NCBI GenBank assembly: GCA_964017235.1
Contig: OZ024938.1
Location: forward strand, 6,005,454-6,069,453
Direction: 5' to 3'
Length of the DNA: 64,000 nucleotides
Source of the DNA: Sabellastarte sp. h YS-2021
Taxonomy: Eukaryota; Annelida; Polychaeta; Sabellida; Sabellidae
Shown: piece by piece, positions 1 through 12,598 of the stretch
How positions within the stretch are numbered: the first letter of the stretch is position 1
Layout: every line of letters starts with the position of its first letter
The notes under the pieces: generated by a model
Told to the model about the DNA's origin: nothing
Seen by the model: the letters and a program-made list of their open reading frames with translations, nothing else
Database searches by the model: none
Program-made: the position numbers and the translations under genes

Positions 1-675
1 AATTTGATCTTTTAAAAGGTTCATTGCATTGCTCTATGAAAAATAGAATGATTTTTAAATACATGTTTTCTTACAGAACCTATAGTAACATATTGGTAAA
101 CTTAAACAGAAGATGTAGTTGTAAAGTTAATAATTTTTCAGAGAAACTGATATTTATATATCAATCATATGGAAAATCACTTTGGCCTGATACTGAATAG
201 AGCTAACATAGTTCAAAAAATTACCAGAATTAAAACAGGCAGACTCAACAACACAAATGAACTATGGTGGCATCTAATTGTTTTCGATTGAAAGGTGTTG
301 GATAAAGCATCTGAAACAGGGCAAGCGTGGATTTCTGCTGAAGGCGGTTTTGCACCTTGTATATACTTTTAACGTGTTTGTTTAATTGATTTGATTTCAC
401 TTTGCTTTCAACACATGACATAGGGACATATTATGACAGGTTTTTTTGTGAGATGAAGGAATGCAAAGCATATCAGTTGGTCATGATTCTGCAATAAAAA
501 GCCAACTATCTCACTCCTGCCTATCTCATGTCTTTCTGGGCATCAAACCGAGGGCAGGCCGGTGTACACATTTAGTTATGAACAACTGAATTGCCTTAAC
601 CTTACTGAAAATGGTATATTGTAGTAACAATTTTGAAATAATCCAATACACATATATATATATTTTTTCTTTTAG

Positions 676-776
676 TAAAGAAAGACGACAAAGATAACAG
701 TGGATTTGTCTTGGTAGCATCTCCTCTGGTTGTCATGGTAACAGTACTGTTAGGTGTGTTACAGATCCGGAATTAA
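676..776 (+). CDS. 3'-terminal coding exon of a gene running in from the left; C-terminal transmembrane tail
   Basis: A pyrimidine-rich stretch ending TTTTAG at 670-675 is a good splice acceptor. The exon then reads two bases completing a split codon, 32 codons and a TAA stop at 774-776. The peptide starts with a charged KKDDKDNSG segment and continues as about 20 hydrophobic residues (GFVLVASPLVVMVTVLLGVL), ending QIRN. A hydrophobic segment this close to the C-terminus is the pattern of tail-anchored or single-pass proteins with almost nothing beyond the membrane; which membrane it enters cannot be told. Canonical polyadenylation signals follow ~215 and ~275 bp downstream. No upstream exon could be identified in the first 670 bases, so the rest of the gene lies left of the window. 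Family not identified. The acceptor, phase, stop and poly(A) signal are seen directly; the membrane role is inference. Confidence 0.6.
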
Positions 777-990
777 TCTCCACACACCAAGCAGATAAGA
801 AGCTCCATACAACATAATTAGCCAGGAGGTTATAATACTGATGAAAGGCTAACTATGTTGTCCTTTGAAACATGATATATATAAATATATATACATTTTT
901 GGATCTTGATAAAGCTTTTAACATTGTTAATGTTGTATGGCATTTCTAATGTAAATTTGGTGTATTTAAATGCATGATTCTAAAAAGTAA

Positions 991-996
991 AATAAA
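991..996 (+). terminator. Polyadenylation signal for the left-edge gene
   Basis: AATAAA lies about 215 bp after the TAA stop of the terminal exon at 676-776; a second AATAAA is near 1051. Either would give a short 3'UTR. Only the hexamers are visible; cleavage sites are not. Confidence 0.5.
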
Positions 997-2734
997 TCAC
1001 TTAATGTTTGTTTTATATGTTTGGCAACCTTATGTCCATGATTTATGACCAATAAATTATTAGAATAGGGGCCTAGTTGTTTAATAAATATTACAGAAAG
1101 AACAAAATTCATAAATCAGGTCCCTTTTTTGTGTAAGATAAAAAGGTGCATGCATGAATCACCTTTATTTTGAATGTAAGCAAGTAAACTAAAATCTTGA
1201 TGTAATCATGAAAGAAAATCATTCAAAAAAGTTTATAGCATCACTGCAAATTAATGGTTTCTATGGAACCATATAATGTTTTCTGCCATTTTAAATTATA
1301 GCCCTCAAAATATTGTTATATTTTTTGCAACAAAAGTTACATAAAAGTGTTTAAATCACTGATATGCGAAACCAGTGTGTTAACATTCCATATGTTTTGA
1401 AGTTACACTGACAAACAATAAACACAGGGACAGTTTAATGTATTGCAAACACTTAAAACCAGTTATCTGATATGCTTAGTTTTTACAATCCACTTGCCAC
1501 AAATGTCCATAACAATGGCAGTTGGTGTGTTTTTAGTGTCTGTGTTTTTGATGTACATTAAAAGCGCAATACTTTCTGCGCAATCGTTTTAGTGTTATAC
1601 TGTGTAAGATGTTCATGATTTCTGGCCGCGTATGGAAGTTGGACAATGATAAACAATAAAACACTCTCAAGGAATAAGTGTTAACCAAGTCTGGATCTTA
1701 AGACAAAAACGTACATGAGAAGTACAAAAAAAATTGCAAATTAGAAATGCTATTTATGTTTACAGTATTTCATTACCAAGGGATTTGATGTTATAGCTCA
1801 GTAAAGAGTTTCAAATGTATTTCACAAAAACGTAAATATTTATTTACATTTTGATCTTAAGTTATGTTATGATTTATGACAAATTCCAAGTTGCAGATCT
1901 AACTTCATTGAATATGCTGTTCTTAACATAAATCTGTAATTCCTGAAGACAGAAAGAAAATATTTTATTATTGTATTTTGGCATGTAATGAAAATGTAAG
2001 CATTGTTTCAATGTTTTGTGTCAAAGCTAAATGTAATCTTGTATCTGTGTTGCAAGTTGATTGACAAAATTTGATAACATATTTTATTAGTTAAGTTGCT
2101 ATGGTGAAAGTTTTTTTAATAATTTGATTATTTTAGAACTGACAGCATGTAGTTTGGGCTTAGTGTGTAACATAGTAACAAAATGTACTCTTAAAGATTC
2201 CATTGTTAAATCTTTGTACCTTATTAGTGTGTGTACATATTTCCATTGTATTGTATTTTGTATTTCTTCTGTTAGTACTAAAGGAAAGGCTTATGTTTAT
2301 TTTTATAGTAGTTTCATTTTCGTTAATTTATAACTTGTTATATGATAAAGAGCTATGTGGCAAAATGGGATAATACCAAATACTGTGTCGGTAAATCTCA
2401 TTGGGTAAAAACTATGGTCTAAAGTTTCACAAACTATGACTTTTCTACGATATGGCCTCGATATATATTTAAAGCTCGATTTAAACAGCCAGTTTATCTT
2501 TGCCACAAATGACCATTAAATAGCCATTTTCACAGCTAAAAGTGGGTATATTATCTGTAAATTTTTGATCAGCCTTCATGATTTAGCCTTCAATTTATGG
2601 TCAAAGTATGCATAGATCACAAAGTTGTTTAAAACCTACCTGAAATTTGACCTGTCAATCAAATCAAATATCTTGTAAGGTTTGCAACCACTACTATGAA
2701 GAAATGAGAAACTTAAGACATCCATCCTCTCAGT
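997..2734. other. Non-coding interval
   Basis: AT-rich sequence downstream of the left-edge gene, probably its distal 3' flank. No ORF with protein-like composition, no recognisable repeat head and no RNA gene was seen. Confidence 0.5.
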
Positions 2735-2975
2735 AGGCTTAGATTTAAGACAATACCAAAGCCAAAACCCAGTCTTAGACTATTAGGGGAAGCCACATAG
2801 GATAAAAAGATCTGCACTTTTGGGCAGACCTCAGATTTTAAAAAAAAATCTTCACATTTGAGACTTTAAAACTGTAATGAATCTGGCCCCACCTTGTAAA
2901 GTTTTATTTGCCTTATCGATATAGTGCGAACATGGTATTAACTATCCAGATCAGAAACATGTTGTCTATACAAAT
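2735..2975 (+). repeat. Dispersed repeat, copy 1
   Basis: This segment aligns over about 240 bp with 6131-6375 in the same orientation. Shared blocks include AAGCCAAAAC near the start, TCTTAGACT/CATAGACT, the CTTCACATTTGA block, the TAATCTGG..CCCACCTT block, and TATAGTG.GAACATGGTA near the end, closing with CAGAAACATGTTG. The two copies are clearly diverged. No coding capacity. Its class is unknown. Confidence 0.6.
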
Positions 2976-4202
2976 GGTTATGCTTTTTTTCAATTCTGGG
3001 TTTCCTAAAAGTGATATTACATTCATATGTTTCTTTGACAAGGGACCATTTTGTTGTGATTTCTATATTGGTCATTGTTTAGCTTCAGTTTTCTGTGTTT
3101 GAACTTTGTATATTTACAATATATCTTGGTAAGTTTTGTATGTGTTTAAAACACATTTTGCATGCAAAATTAAAACTAAATGTTTATTCTTAATTTGAAT
3201 AATGGACAATAATGTAGTGTTTGGTATCATGCTAAAAGATCTGAAACATTTCAATATCATACATAGTTTTATAGATATCCCTTCCCACCATATGTTAAAA
3301 AGCGCTGTGTGTACAGAATTATCTCTCGATGTTATTGGTTGAGGATTCTTTCATTTGAATAAGAATGATTTTAATCAAAAATTTAAAAAAAAACAGCACT
3401 TTGAAAAGTTCTTATGTCTCATGTCTTCTGTTAGCTAATTCAACAGCCTTGGAGCCGCAACAGGACGTGATCTGTTACTAGATTTCTCGTCTTCAGGCAA
3501 GCAGCCTTAACTATGCCTAAGTGATCTAGCAAACTTTTCGGGCTATAAATTCGGAGAGGCAGTCTTCTGTCAGTCCAAGTGGAATTATAAATAAACAAGG
3601 GGCCCCTAGACCATATCCATCACTCTCAAACACATTAGGTTATGTTTTATTCCCGATTTTTTAAATAATAAAAATAAAGTTACATAACCATATTCAGGCC
3701 AGGAAAACTTTCAAAGGGGCAACAGTGGAATTCATATGGACTATTCCTATAAGTCTGTCTTTACTTGAAACACTTTATTAAAGAGATTCAGATAAAATTT
3801 TGAACACAAGTTTAAGATGCTTAAATGGTTGTAACAGCAATAGCAACAAATACCACACATTATTTTAACATAGTTTAAACTCTGCACAATGGTCCTGTTT
3901 CAGTTTGCTTCCAATTCCTATAATATTTAATGCAACAATTTATTTAACAAACTATGTAATGATCAAAGTATATGATGTATTACATCTAGGAAGAATATTG
4001 TAGCATGTGAAATAACATATTGTTTTAAAAACAAAATATTCATACTCATTGTGTATGCTTGAATTGGACTTTTTTTCTGAAACATTTATGTCTCTTGGAA
4101 TTGGTTTTAACGTTGTGCCTTTTCCTGTGCTTTGTATTGCACTATGTGGATTCTTCTTCACAACCTATGATGTTGTCCCACTAGAAGTCAGTTTGGTGCA
4201 GG

Positions 4203-4439
4203 CTACTGCCTTGCTACCAATTATCACCGGATGCAAATTATCACCAAGGAAAATTGAAATAGGCATAACTTGATCAAATGTGGTATCCCAAGTCTAGCAA
4301 ATATGGTAAAAACTATTTCCAAATGGAATAGAACAAATACACAACAAATAACTTTCAAAATATGTGGCCATTACTGCAATATGAATGTTTATTGGTGGCG
4401 ATAATTGGTAACTGGCGATAATTGGAAGCAAGGCAGTAG
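4203..4439. mobile_element. Short inverted-repeat element (MITE), 237 bp
   Basis: The left end reads CTACTGCCTTGCTACCAATT and the right end, reverse complemented, CTACTGCCTTGCTTCCAATT. The similarity continues for about 45 bp through two ATTATC(A/G)CC motifs on each side, so the element is a non-coding 237-bp foldback with ~45-bp terminal inverted repeats. Flanks are G-rich (GG on both sides) and no clear target-site duplication is visible, so the superfamily is not assigned. Confidence 0.6.
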
Positions 4440-5467
4440 GGGCTTAACAAGTTCTATGTCTAATCACTGGGCTTGGCAACAGTGATTTTGGGTTTGAATC
4501 AAGCTTGTACAAGCACATGTGAGGGCCGGGATCTATGTGACCTTTAAGGAGATAACACAACTTCCATTTTTAATCCACCATATTCAATCATTCGTTTGTA
4601 TCCTCAAAACTTCTGGCATGTTTGATTTTAACACTTTTTTCTGTGCCCAGCACTCGGATTTTAATCCCTAAATTGCCTGATGTCTAACCCTAATTGAAGT
4701 GTGCAGTGTGAATTACCCAAAAAATTATTATTGTAAAACTTGTGATTGCACGTTGCTCTATCAATATATGCATAGATGCAGCATCGGGTGCAGCTACAGA
4801 AATTGTAAACAATAATAAGATAATAATAAGAACTATATTCAGAATGAAACACTAGATTTTAATGGTTAAAAACTGACTGTTACCTCTGTCCTCTGATTTT
4901 TTTTCATTTAATGTTACATTTAAGGCTTCTTGTAGAAGAGCAGTGTAAAATAAATGGGAATCAATTTTCTGTGCAGAGATTTCTTGTTAACTGTGTTATC
5001 CCCCCCCCCCCCAAAGTAATGCTCCCTGAACGCAAGATATATTTGATATCAATACTTGAAGATGAAGCCCAAAGGTAATCAATTTCTCCTGTCGCCTAAA
5101 AAAGAGTCTTACACCCCCTTCTCATATTCACATTTTTAATAGGCGGCAAATGACTGTTATAAAACTATCTCCAATCAACCTAACATCTTCTTTAAATCTT
5201 ATACTTCCCCCTTCTACCTTCGGCTACCTTCCCTGCATTTGTCCTAGCCTCAGAAATTTTGGTTATGTTTACAACTTCATTCTAGTTATTGAAAATCACT
5301 TCTGACCACCTCACACCTAGGTAAAGACGAACTTTATTGTATGTTTCCGAGATTAAGGGTGTCTCTTTCCGTAAATTTCGTCAAATAAATGGCGTAAATT
5401 CTCGACAAATAAATAGCGGGCAAATTTTTTCCATAATTTAATTCCTACAGGTTTGTATTCGTATTTA

Positions 5468-5692
5468 TATGCCAATATCTCCATGTACTACAGGATTCAA
5501 AGCCCTACATGACCCATTCGACTGTACAAGTACAGTCCATCTCACATATTACTGACGTTCCCTTAACTGAAAGAGTCTTAAGGATGACCATTTATCAACG
5601 TCCCTGAGGTTCTTTAGCCTGCCACTGGCGATAGGACCCAATGACAAAGGACCATCATTTTAAGTGGTCATCCGAGCCGCTATGTATCAATC
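5468..5692 (-). repeat. SINE family 2, body without tRNA head (minus)
   Basis: Read on the minus strand this is a diverged copy of the body of the SINE at 61187-61516: a block around AAATGGT..TCC, the GGTCATCCTTAAG..TCTTTCAG block, GGGAACGTCAGTAATATG, and the tail CTACATGGAGATATTGGC. The tRNA-like head expected at the 5' end is not preserved. Non-coding. Confidence 0.55.
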
Positions 5693-6130
5693 ATTATAGA
5701 CCAGTGTTTTACAGTTTTTTCCCTCATCAGAACCAGTCCATCAGTAATATGATTTAGGAAGTATCTTACGAACCCCCCTTTTGATCTCAAGCTTTCCTAT
5801 TTAGTATGTTCCCATCGTTTACACACCAACAACCCTCAATTTCTGTCCTGAGAATGTCACTTGACTTTTCCTATTGTGAAGTCTTTAGTTAGTTTAGTGC
5901 ATTCAATTCCCCTGCATGGGGGAAGTATTTTCCCTGCAAAGCAGTATGTCAGAGAAAATCCTTACGTGGGCAGACATGTTTCAGCTACATTGCTACAGAA
6001 GAGTGGATTAGATAGGTTGTAACTTTAAAGGAGAAAGTGATAACACCATGAAGTTATAAGAACTGAAAAAAACATAACTGTCTTAAGACCAAAACATTTT
6101 TCTGGAATACTCGGGGCAGAATTGCTAACT

Positions 6131-6375
6131 CATAAAGATTTTTAAGACAACTCCAAAGCCAAAACTCAATCATAGACTTTTAGTAAAAGCTAAATTGGAT
6201 AAAAAAATTCTGAAATCTTGGACAGATCTTAGATTGAGAAAAAAACTTCACATTTGACACTTGTAATCTGTAATTAATCTGGTCCCACCTTTTAAAGGTT
6301 TTATTTACCTTATCAATATAGTGTGAACATGGTAATAATCATCCAGTTCAGAAACATGTTGACCGAAGAAGTTGG
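6131..6375 (+). repeat. Dispersed repeat, copy 2
   Basis: Partner of 2735-2975, same strand. It keeps the same order of blocks from AAGCCAAAACTCA to CAGAAACATGTTGAC. The pair lies 3.4 kb apart in non-coding DNA. Two independent insertions or one segmental duplication both fit. Confidence 0.6.
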
Positions 6376-9300
6376 TTCGGAATGCTCGGAACAGAAAAGC
6401 TCACCCACAAAAGATTTTTTAAAATATTTTCTATATCTCTGCCCAATCTTTACAGGTGAAATAATATTAATAATAAGGACTAAAAAACGTATTTATAAAG
6501 AGTTTAAGTCATATGGACACAGGTGTCAATGTCCAAGAAGTACTTCAATTATGAGGAGTCTATGAGACAAGTCAAGAAGCCCAATCTGAGACACTGAGTT
6601 GGAAAAAAATAATTATATTTAATAGAATTATATTTAATACACATACCTAGATATAGAAGCTACAACTATAACCATACGAACAAGATTAAAATCTACTAAG
6701 AATGGTTAACTAAAACACCCACTAAATAAGTGATTTTTACTACTGATAAAATCATGTGGATATTCATGAAATTGGTACAACCTAACAAAAATGCAGCTTA
6801 CCCCACAGAACAATTTCATAAAGTATTCATTCACAGCATGAAATTAATAACGTACACATGCCTGATATTTCTCTTTATTATGATTACATTGATATGCAAA
6901 TATTTAAGTTAATGAGAGTGATATTTACAGTTTTTAACTGTTAGGAAAACCCAACACTACACAATTAACCATTAAAATGGGTTTAAAGGGAGGGTGGCCA
7001 ATTAAATTTTATTGATCGTCCATCCACTCTATTGACTACAACCTAAACAACACTTAGTGTCCAAAAATTCAAACAGAAGTGACACGTGACCCCTGGTGAA
7101 TGGTAGCTTAACTACAAAGGGAAGCAGCCAAATTCATGCCGGCTTTGTCATGTAGAGCACCCAGAAGCCATATGCCCCCGGCAGATTATGTGGGGAAAGG
7201 GGGGGGGGGGGGGGGGTCAGGCTAGTCTGAATATGCAAGTCATCAGCTATTGTCTAAATTCTGTGGCACTAGACTGGGTTTTCTTGGCTAAAGGGACCGT
7301 GTCCTAGTCAGTGTGAACACCAAACTTCATATAAGATATGTTTACTGCATAGTCGAGACAGTGCACAGGGGGAATAAATTTACATGCTAACACTCCATGA
7401 TAGTTTTCTTGAATATCTTAAGTTCATTCCCTATGATAAAAATTAACAGACCATGTATCTTGACACTATACATTACACGTGGAAAACAGATTGTTTGCAA
7501 TCCAACAGATTCCGACTTTTCACAGCTCTAGATTAACAAAACCAATTGTGATGTCATTTTATGAACTTCCGTGACGTCATCACTGCTACAAATCTATACG
7601 AAAAGCAAATTACTGCAAAGCTGCTAAAGACTTAATTAGGGCCAATTGATTTTCCATACATGAACAGTTTTCGTACAACAAGTTTATTACCAGATCAATG
7701 GCATGTGTATTGCTTCTGAATTTAAGTTTAAGGTTAATTTGAAAATTTATATCTAAACTGGTCAAATTAGGAGTGGATCTGTTAAATATAAAATTGGGAC
7801 AAATTTACAAATTATTTGCAAACATGAAGAATCTTGGTATCTGGGTAGTTCACAATAAAATAACTAGCTGTTCCCGAGTACCAGTAATAAGGTCTGTAAA
7901 ATGGAGTCAATAACTCGGAAAATATAAATTCCGTGTTTAATGGGTTTCCACAATCATTTGACACACTGAGTTTTTTTTTTTGTTTTTTTTTCTTTTGCTT
8001 AATACCAAGTTCACACTTTTCTTTGTTTTAGTCACTAGCTACAACCAAACAATCATGTTTACATTCATTTCTGGTTCGATCCACTGGTACGTCCCACCAT
8101 CTTTACATAGAATTTTTCAATAGAATTCGGTGTGATTCGCTTTTGAGTAGGAGACCTTCGATACGATTCGCCACATTGGCATTTCTGAAATGTCCAAAAT
8201 GCTTAATCTGATCCTTCACGAGCTATACTAAAATATACATGTCAGAGCGGAAGGGAGATTAAGATGGATATTTGTGCCAGTACACTCGTCATCACATTTT
8301 GAAGATACACAGGGAATCCGTCTGAAGCTATAAGGAGAAGGTCTTCAGTTAAGAAAATATGTACAGGAATGACCATAAGGCATGCTGTGACTGGGACGTA
8401 ATGCCATATGAATAATTCATATGTGATTAATACCTGCATTATATTTTGAGAATAGTCTTCATTTTAAGAGGAACTTTTTTGTTTCAAGATAAAAAAGGAC
8501 TATTAAACATCACTTTTTTGTGCATCTGAAGGGTGTTAACTATCAGAATAAAAGAAGCAACTTGCTGCTGATGTTTTGTGTATAATAAGTGTGGCTATGC
8601 AATCTTCAGTAAGCCCTTAGCCATTGACAACACAGTGTTACTTCTTTGGTTTGTACATAAATTGTGTGCCATTTTGAATGAATGTTATTCTTAGGATTTT
8701 TGTCACTGTTACATTGTCTAGAATTAGCTGGTTTTTAAAGTCGGGGTGTTGCAATAACCGATCTTATCTAAAACTTGGCAAAACATGTTGTTTGTTACGA
8801 GTGAAATGATTGGCCATATGATTGAAAATATTGGTCTTGCGTCCTGCTGATGGCACTATTCATAAAAATCCTTCATAACACCAAGCCCTGAGCACTTTTG
8901 TGCATTAATTGCGTGCCCAGCACAGCGAAGACTGCTTAACTCAGTTTTTAGTAAAGAGTGGCTAGGACTGGTCTTAAGACTCTAAAGACTGGTTATTGGG
9001 ACGGAAAGGGAGCATGTCAGACAGAAATGTCCAGTCGGAACAAAAATTCCAAACATTTTAAATGATTTTGATGGAGTTCTACAATAGCTATAATAAGTTT
9101 CTGACCTTCACGGCTGGAGAAAGAAGTTGGTCCATTAGAAGACTATGGGAGAAGACTATGGAAGGAGACAGCTTGTCTCCATACGTAAATCAACTGTGCT
9201 CTAAATTTGCACACTCCCATGCATTGGAACTGTTTAAGGAAACAGAAAGACAAGTGTGATTACACTAAGCTAAAGAGAGATGGGAGAGAGGAAGGTCGGT

Positions 9301-9812
9301 CCAGAATGATTGCTTTAAGCCCCTCTTACATCCCATTGTACGTGTACACACATGTAAGTGTGTCGTGAATATTATTGAAAAATACGAGGCAGCCTGGTTG
9401 TGGGATAGTAGAGATTTGCACGTGCTAACAAGCTGAATTGTCTCAACAAGAGTCTCACTACTTGAATATCCAAGAACAGACTGTGACTAGCTACAGGCCG
9501 CACAGAAGGTTAATCTACATTCAAGGTACACATGAGTGTATGATACGGCACCCTTGTTACCCTGTCCTGTATGTGCAGAACCTACAACACTAGCAAGGAA
9601 AACACACATGCACAAGCCTCTCGAATATTACCCTTGACACATGGATTTATAGGAATCCTGCATGCACGCAGAGAATAATGTGCATGCCAATTTTCATTTA
9701 TGGGGTCTCTGCAATCTCAACATTTTGTTGTAAAATCGCACTTGTACCTTAAGTGTCCCTTGCAAATTATCTGATTTTTCTTACAGGATGTATGTGCACA
9801 TACGATGGGACG
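6376..9812. other. Non-coding interval
   Basis: AT-rich DNA with a run of G at about 7200-7216 and a palindromic TGACGTCA at about 7572. One 65-codon ORF at 9062-9259 has protein-like composition but no splice signals or recognised family, so it is not called a gene. Nothing else is supported. Confidence 0.45.
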
Positions 9813-10169
9813 TAATGCCCCTGTTCCACCAAAGGACTAAGGTCCGATCCTGTCGGCGACCCTTAATTGTGTGAATTGACAGTCGGTGAAGAAAATGGTA
9901 AAATGGGTGGGAATACTGAATCTGTATCAACGTCTGGGATTAAGTTCAAATCGGCCTCAGGAAGCCTGATGAGGCCCCAGAAGTCCCCGACTGTTCTGCG
10001 ACTAAGAACCGATTAAGCCAGTTTTTTGGTCGGTTTCAACCACGATCTTGTCGTACACATACCGACTGGCCGATTCTTGTTTTGCAGAAAAGCTGGATTT
10101 TCTGGGTATATATATATATATATAGATTCCGCGATGTAATTATCATTACTTTTCTAGGAACACAACAGG

Positions 10170-11479
10170 ATGCCACCTTTTAATGGAAGACAGCTTCAGC
10201 AACAACTTAGGGCTTTTTTAGTTTTTATTCAGTTACAAATAATGATGTATTTGCTATTTCTACGTCGACCACAGCAACCACCACCAGCACCTCAACCACC
10301 ACCACCAGCCAGACAGAGACCTAGAAGAAGGCACAACATGTGGGTCAGGCCATGGCTACTACAGAGAGAGGATAGGGGGGCCTACCACAACATTATGGCT
10401 GAACTGTATGCCACAGACATTCCAGGATTCACCAACTACATGAGGATGACCCCAGAATTCTTTGAAATGATAAAGACCAGACTGGAACCACGTGTAGCCA
10501 GGCAGGCCACCAACTACAGAGCTCCAATCAGTGTTGGGGAAAAGTTAGCCCTCACCATCAGATATCTGGCCACTGGAGAGTCCTACACATCATTATCCTG
10601 TCAGTTCAGGGTTGGAAGATCCACCATTACCAATTTTCTACCAGAGGTCTGCAGGGCCATACAGGATGAGTTCACCAGAGAGTACATCAGATGTCCTACT
10701 ACTCCAGATGAGTGGAAAGAACTGGAAAAGTAATTCAGGATCAGGTGGAATGTTCCACATGCCCTGGGTGCCCTTGATGGCAAGCATGTGGCCCTGAAGA
10801 AACCCAAGAACTCTGGAGCCCTGGATCACACCTACAAGGGGTTCTTTTCCATAGTAATGTTGGCCTTGGTAGATGGGCAGTACAAATTCAGATGGGTGGA
10901 TGCTGGTACAGCTGGATCTTGCTCAGATGCCCAGATATTTAATGCCTGTCAGCTGAAGAGGATGATTGAGGATTGCAGGATAGGCTTCCCTGACCCAGTT
11001 CCTATAACCCAGGGTGGTAGAGATGTCCCTACTTTATTCTGGCAGTTGATGCCTTTGCCCTGAAGACCTGGCTCATATGACCCTATGGCAGAAGGATGTT
11101 AATCAGAGAGGAAAGGATTGCCAACTACAGAATATCAAGGGACAGGAGAGTTGTTGAGAATGCTTTGGGCATCCTGGTCTCAAGATTCAGAGTGATGTTG
11201 ACTACTATTGAATTACCCCCAGAAACAGTCAGGGATGTGGTCATGACCTGTGTGGTTCTGCACAACATACTGAGAAGCCAGTATCAAGGTCAACATGGTG
11301 GTCAAGAGCCTGGAGATGATGAAGATGATGATGTGCCTGGTGATTGTCGACTGATTGGTGGTGCTGCTGGTGGTGGTCCAGACAGAAACCCTGCTAGAGA
11401 AGCCAAAAGACAGAGGGATTATCTCAAGGACTACTTCAATAATGATGGAGCAGTGGCCTGGCAAGATGGCAGAATATAG
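10170..11479 (+). pseudogene. Harbinger DDE transposase, interrupted
   Basis: In intact relatives this nuclease cuts and joins transposon ends. The first 187 codons hold a Gln/Pro-rich start and a helix-turn-helix-like segment (SLSCQFRVGRSTITNF). TAA at 10731-10733 interrupts the frame, which then continues unchanged through ALGALDGKHV (first catalytic Asp, 10776-10778) and SCSDAQIF (second Asp, 10926-10928). Near 11035 the frame shifts by one base; in the new frame TGA stands at 11078-11080, then the sequence resumes to [11 protein letters not shown], whose Glu (11156-11158) is the expected third catalytic residue, ending TAG at 11477-11479 after an Asp-rich tail. All three DDE residues are therefore present but split by two stops and one frameshift. 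The ATG was chosen as the first Met ahead of the conserved part; a TTTTCTAG acceptor-like signal lies just upstream. Family assignment is firm. Confidence 0.9.
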
Positions 11480-11589
11480 CTCCTGCTGCAGTAACCAGTC
11501 CTTTTCAGGACTAATAACCAGTCCTTTTCAGGACTACCAAATATTCCAAAAACAATTAATCAGCTATGCTTGTTCCAAATAACCCAAAC

Positions 11590-11810
11590 ATTACCAAACA
11601 TAAGTCACACAACCAACAAACAGACAAACCCAATGCCCAACATAATTCACCCACCCAACAAACAGACAAACCCAATGCCCGACAGAAGTCATGCAACCAA
11701 CAAACAGACAAACCCAATGCCCAACATAAGTCACCCACCCAACAAACAGACAGAAATAAATGCCTTACAGAAGTCACCCAACTAACAAACAGACAAACCC
11801 AGTGCTAAAC
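11590..11810 (+). repeat. ~42-bp minisatellite, 5 units, 3' of the transposase
   Basis: Five units centred on AACAAACAGACAAACCCAAT, alternating CACCCACC and CA.GCAACC-type starts and ATAA/AGAA ends. It lies between the convergent genes. The same unit occurs in inverted orientation at 12075-12240, so transcripts crossing both arrays could pair with themselves. Confidence 0.8.
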
Positions 11811-12074
11811 ATAATTTTCAAAAGAAACACACAAAGCTAAACATAACTTCCTAAATGGAATAAATATTGCATATATTTTGAAAGCTACATCCTAAATTTA
11901 CTTACATTTGGGGTTTTTTGGGGAAAAATATTTGAAACAGAAATGTTTTCCTGGAAATCTTAAAATTAAAATCTTTTACTCCACTTCACAAATATTTTGG
12001 AAATATAACCACAAACTGGTTTTCTTTACAATGATGAGGGGTTATGTTTGCAAAATAGTATGTCAGTTCTTTGG

Positions 12075-12240
12075 TTTGGGTTCTGTTTGCTATTGGGTTT
12101 GTCTGTTTCTTGGTGGGTGGTTATGTTTGGTATTTGTTTTGTGTGTTTGTTAGTTGGTGGTTAGGTGTGGTATTTGGTTTGTGTGTTGGTTAGTTGGGGG
12201 TTAGGTTTGGTATTGGGTTTGTGTGTTTGTGGGTTGGTAA
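12075..12240 (-). repeat. ~40-bp minisatellite, 4 units, inverted relative to 11590-11810
   Basis: Units read GGTATTGGGTTTGTGTGTTT with GTTAGTTGGTGGTTA spacers; this is the reverse complement of the unit 3' of the transposase, somewhat diverged. It lies 3' of the MADF-like gene, so each convergent gene is followed by the same minisatellite in the same sense. Confidence 0.75.
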
Positions 12241-12598
12241 GTATGTGATAATGCCTTTTAACTCTAGGGATGATGTAAGTGTTGGACTTTTTTATTAAAG
12301 ATTTTAACCAATCCCATGGATTTTAAGCTAAAAATGGGCTGATTATTGGCCATATTGGTAGTTTATTTATTTTAATTTTTTTCTATGTGGCCTTTTTGTT
12401 ATGTGTGGTACCATGGGTTATTTGTTTCGTGTTTGGGGTGGTGTAGGTGTTGGACTTTTTTTGTGATAAGTATTTGTACTGAACTGTTATGTTTTGGGAG
12501 GGGAATTGGAATAACTTGCAGCTGAATAATTGTTTTTGGAATATTTGGGTGACCCTGAAAAGGGCCTGGCAGGTCAAAGACCCGCCCTGACTGGATGG

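Noticed and set aside
7565..7580. TGACGTCA as a cAMP-response element
   Set aside because: The 8-mer or close forms occur several times in the window, some inside repeats, with no gene start nearby.
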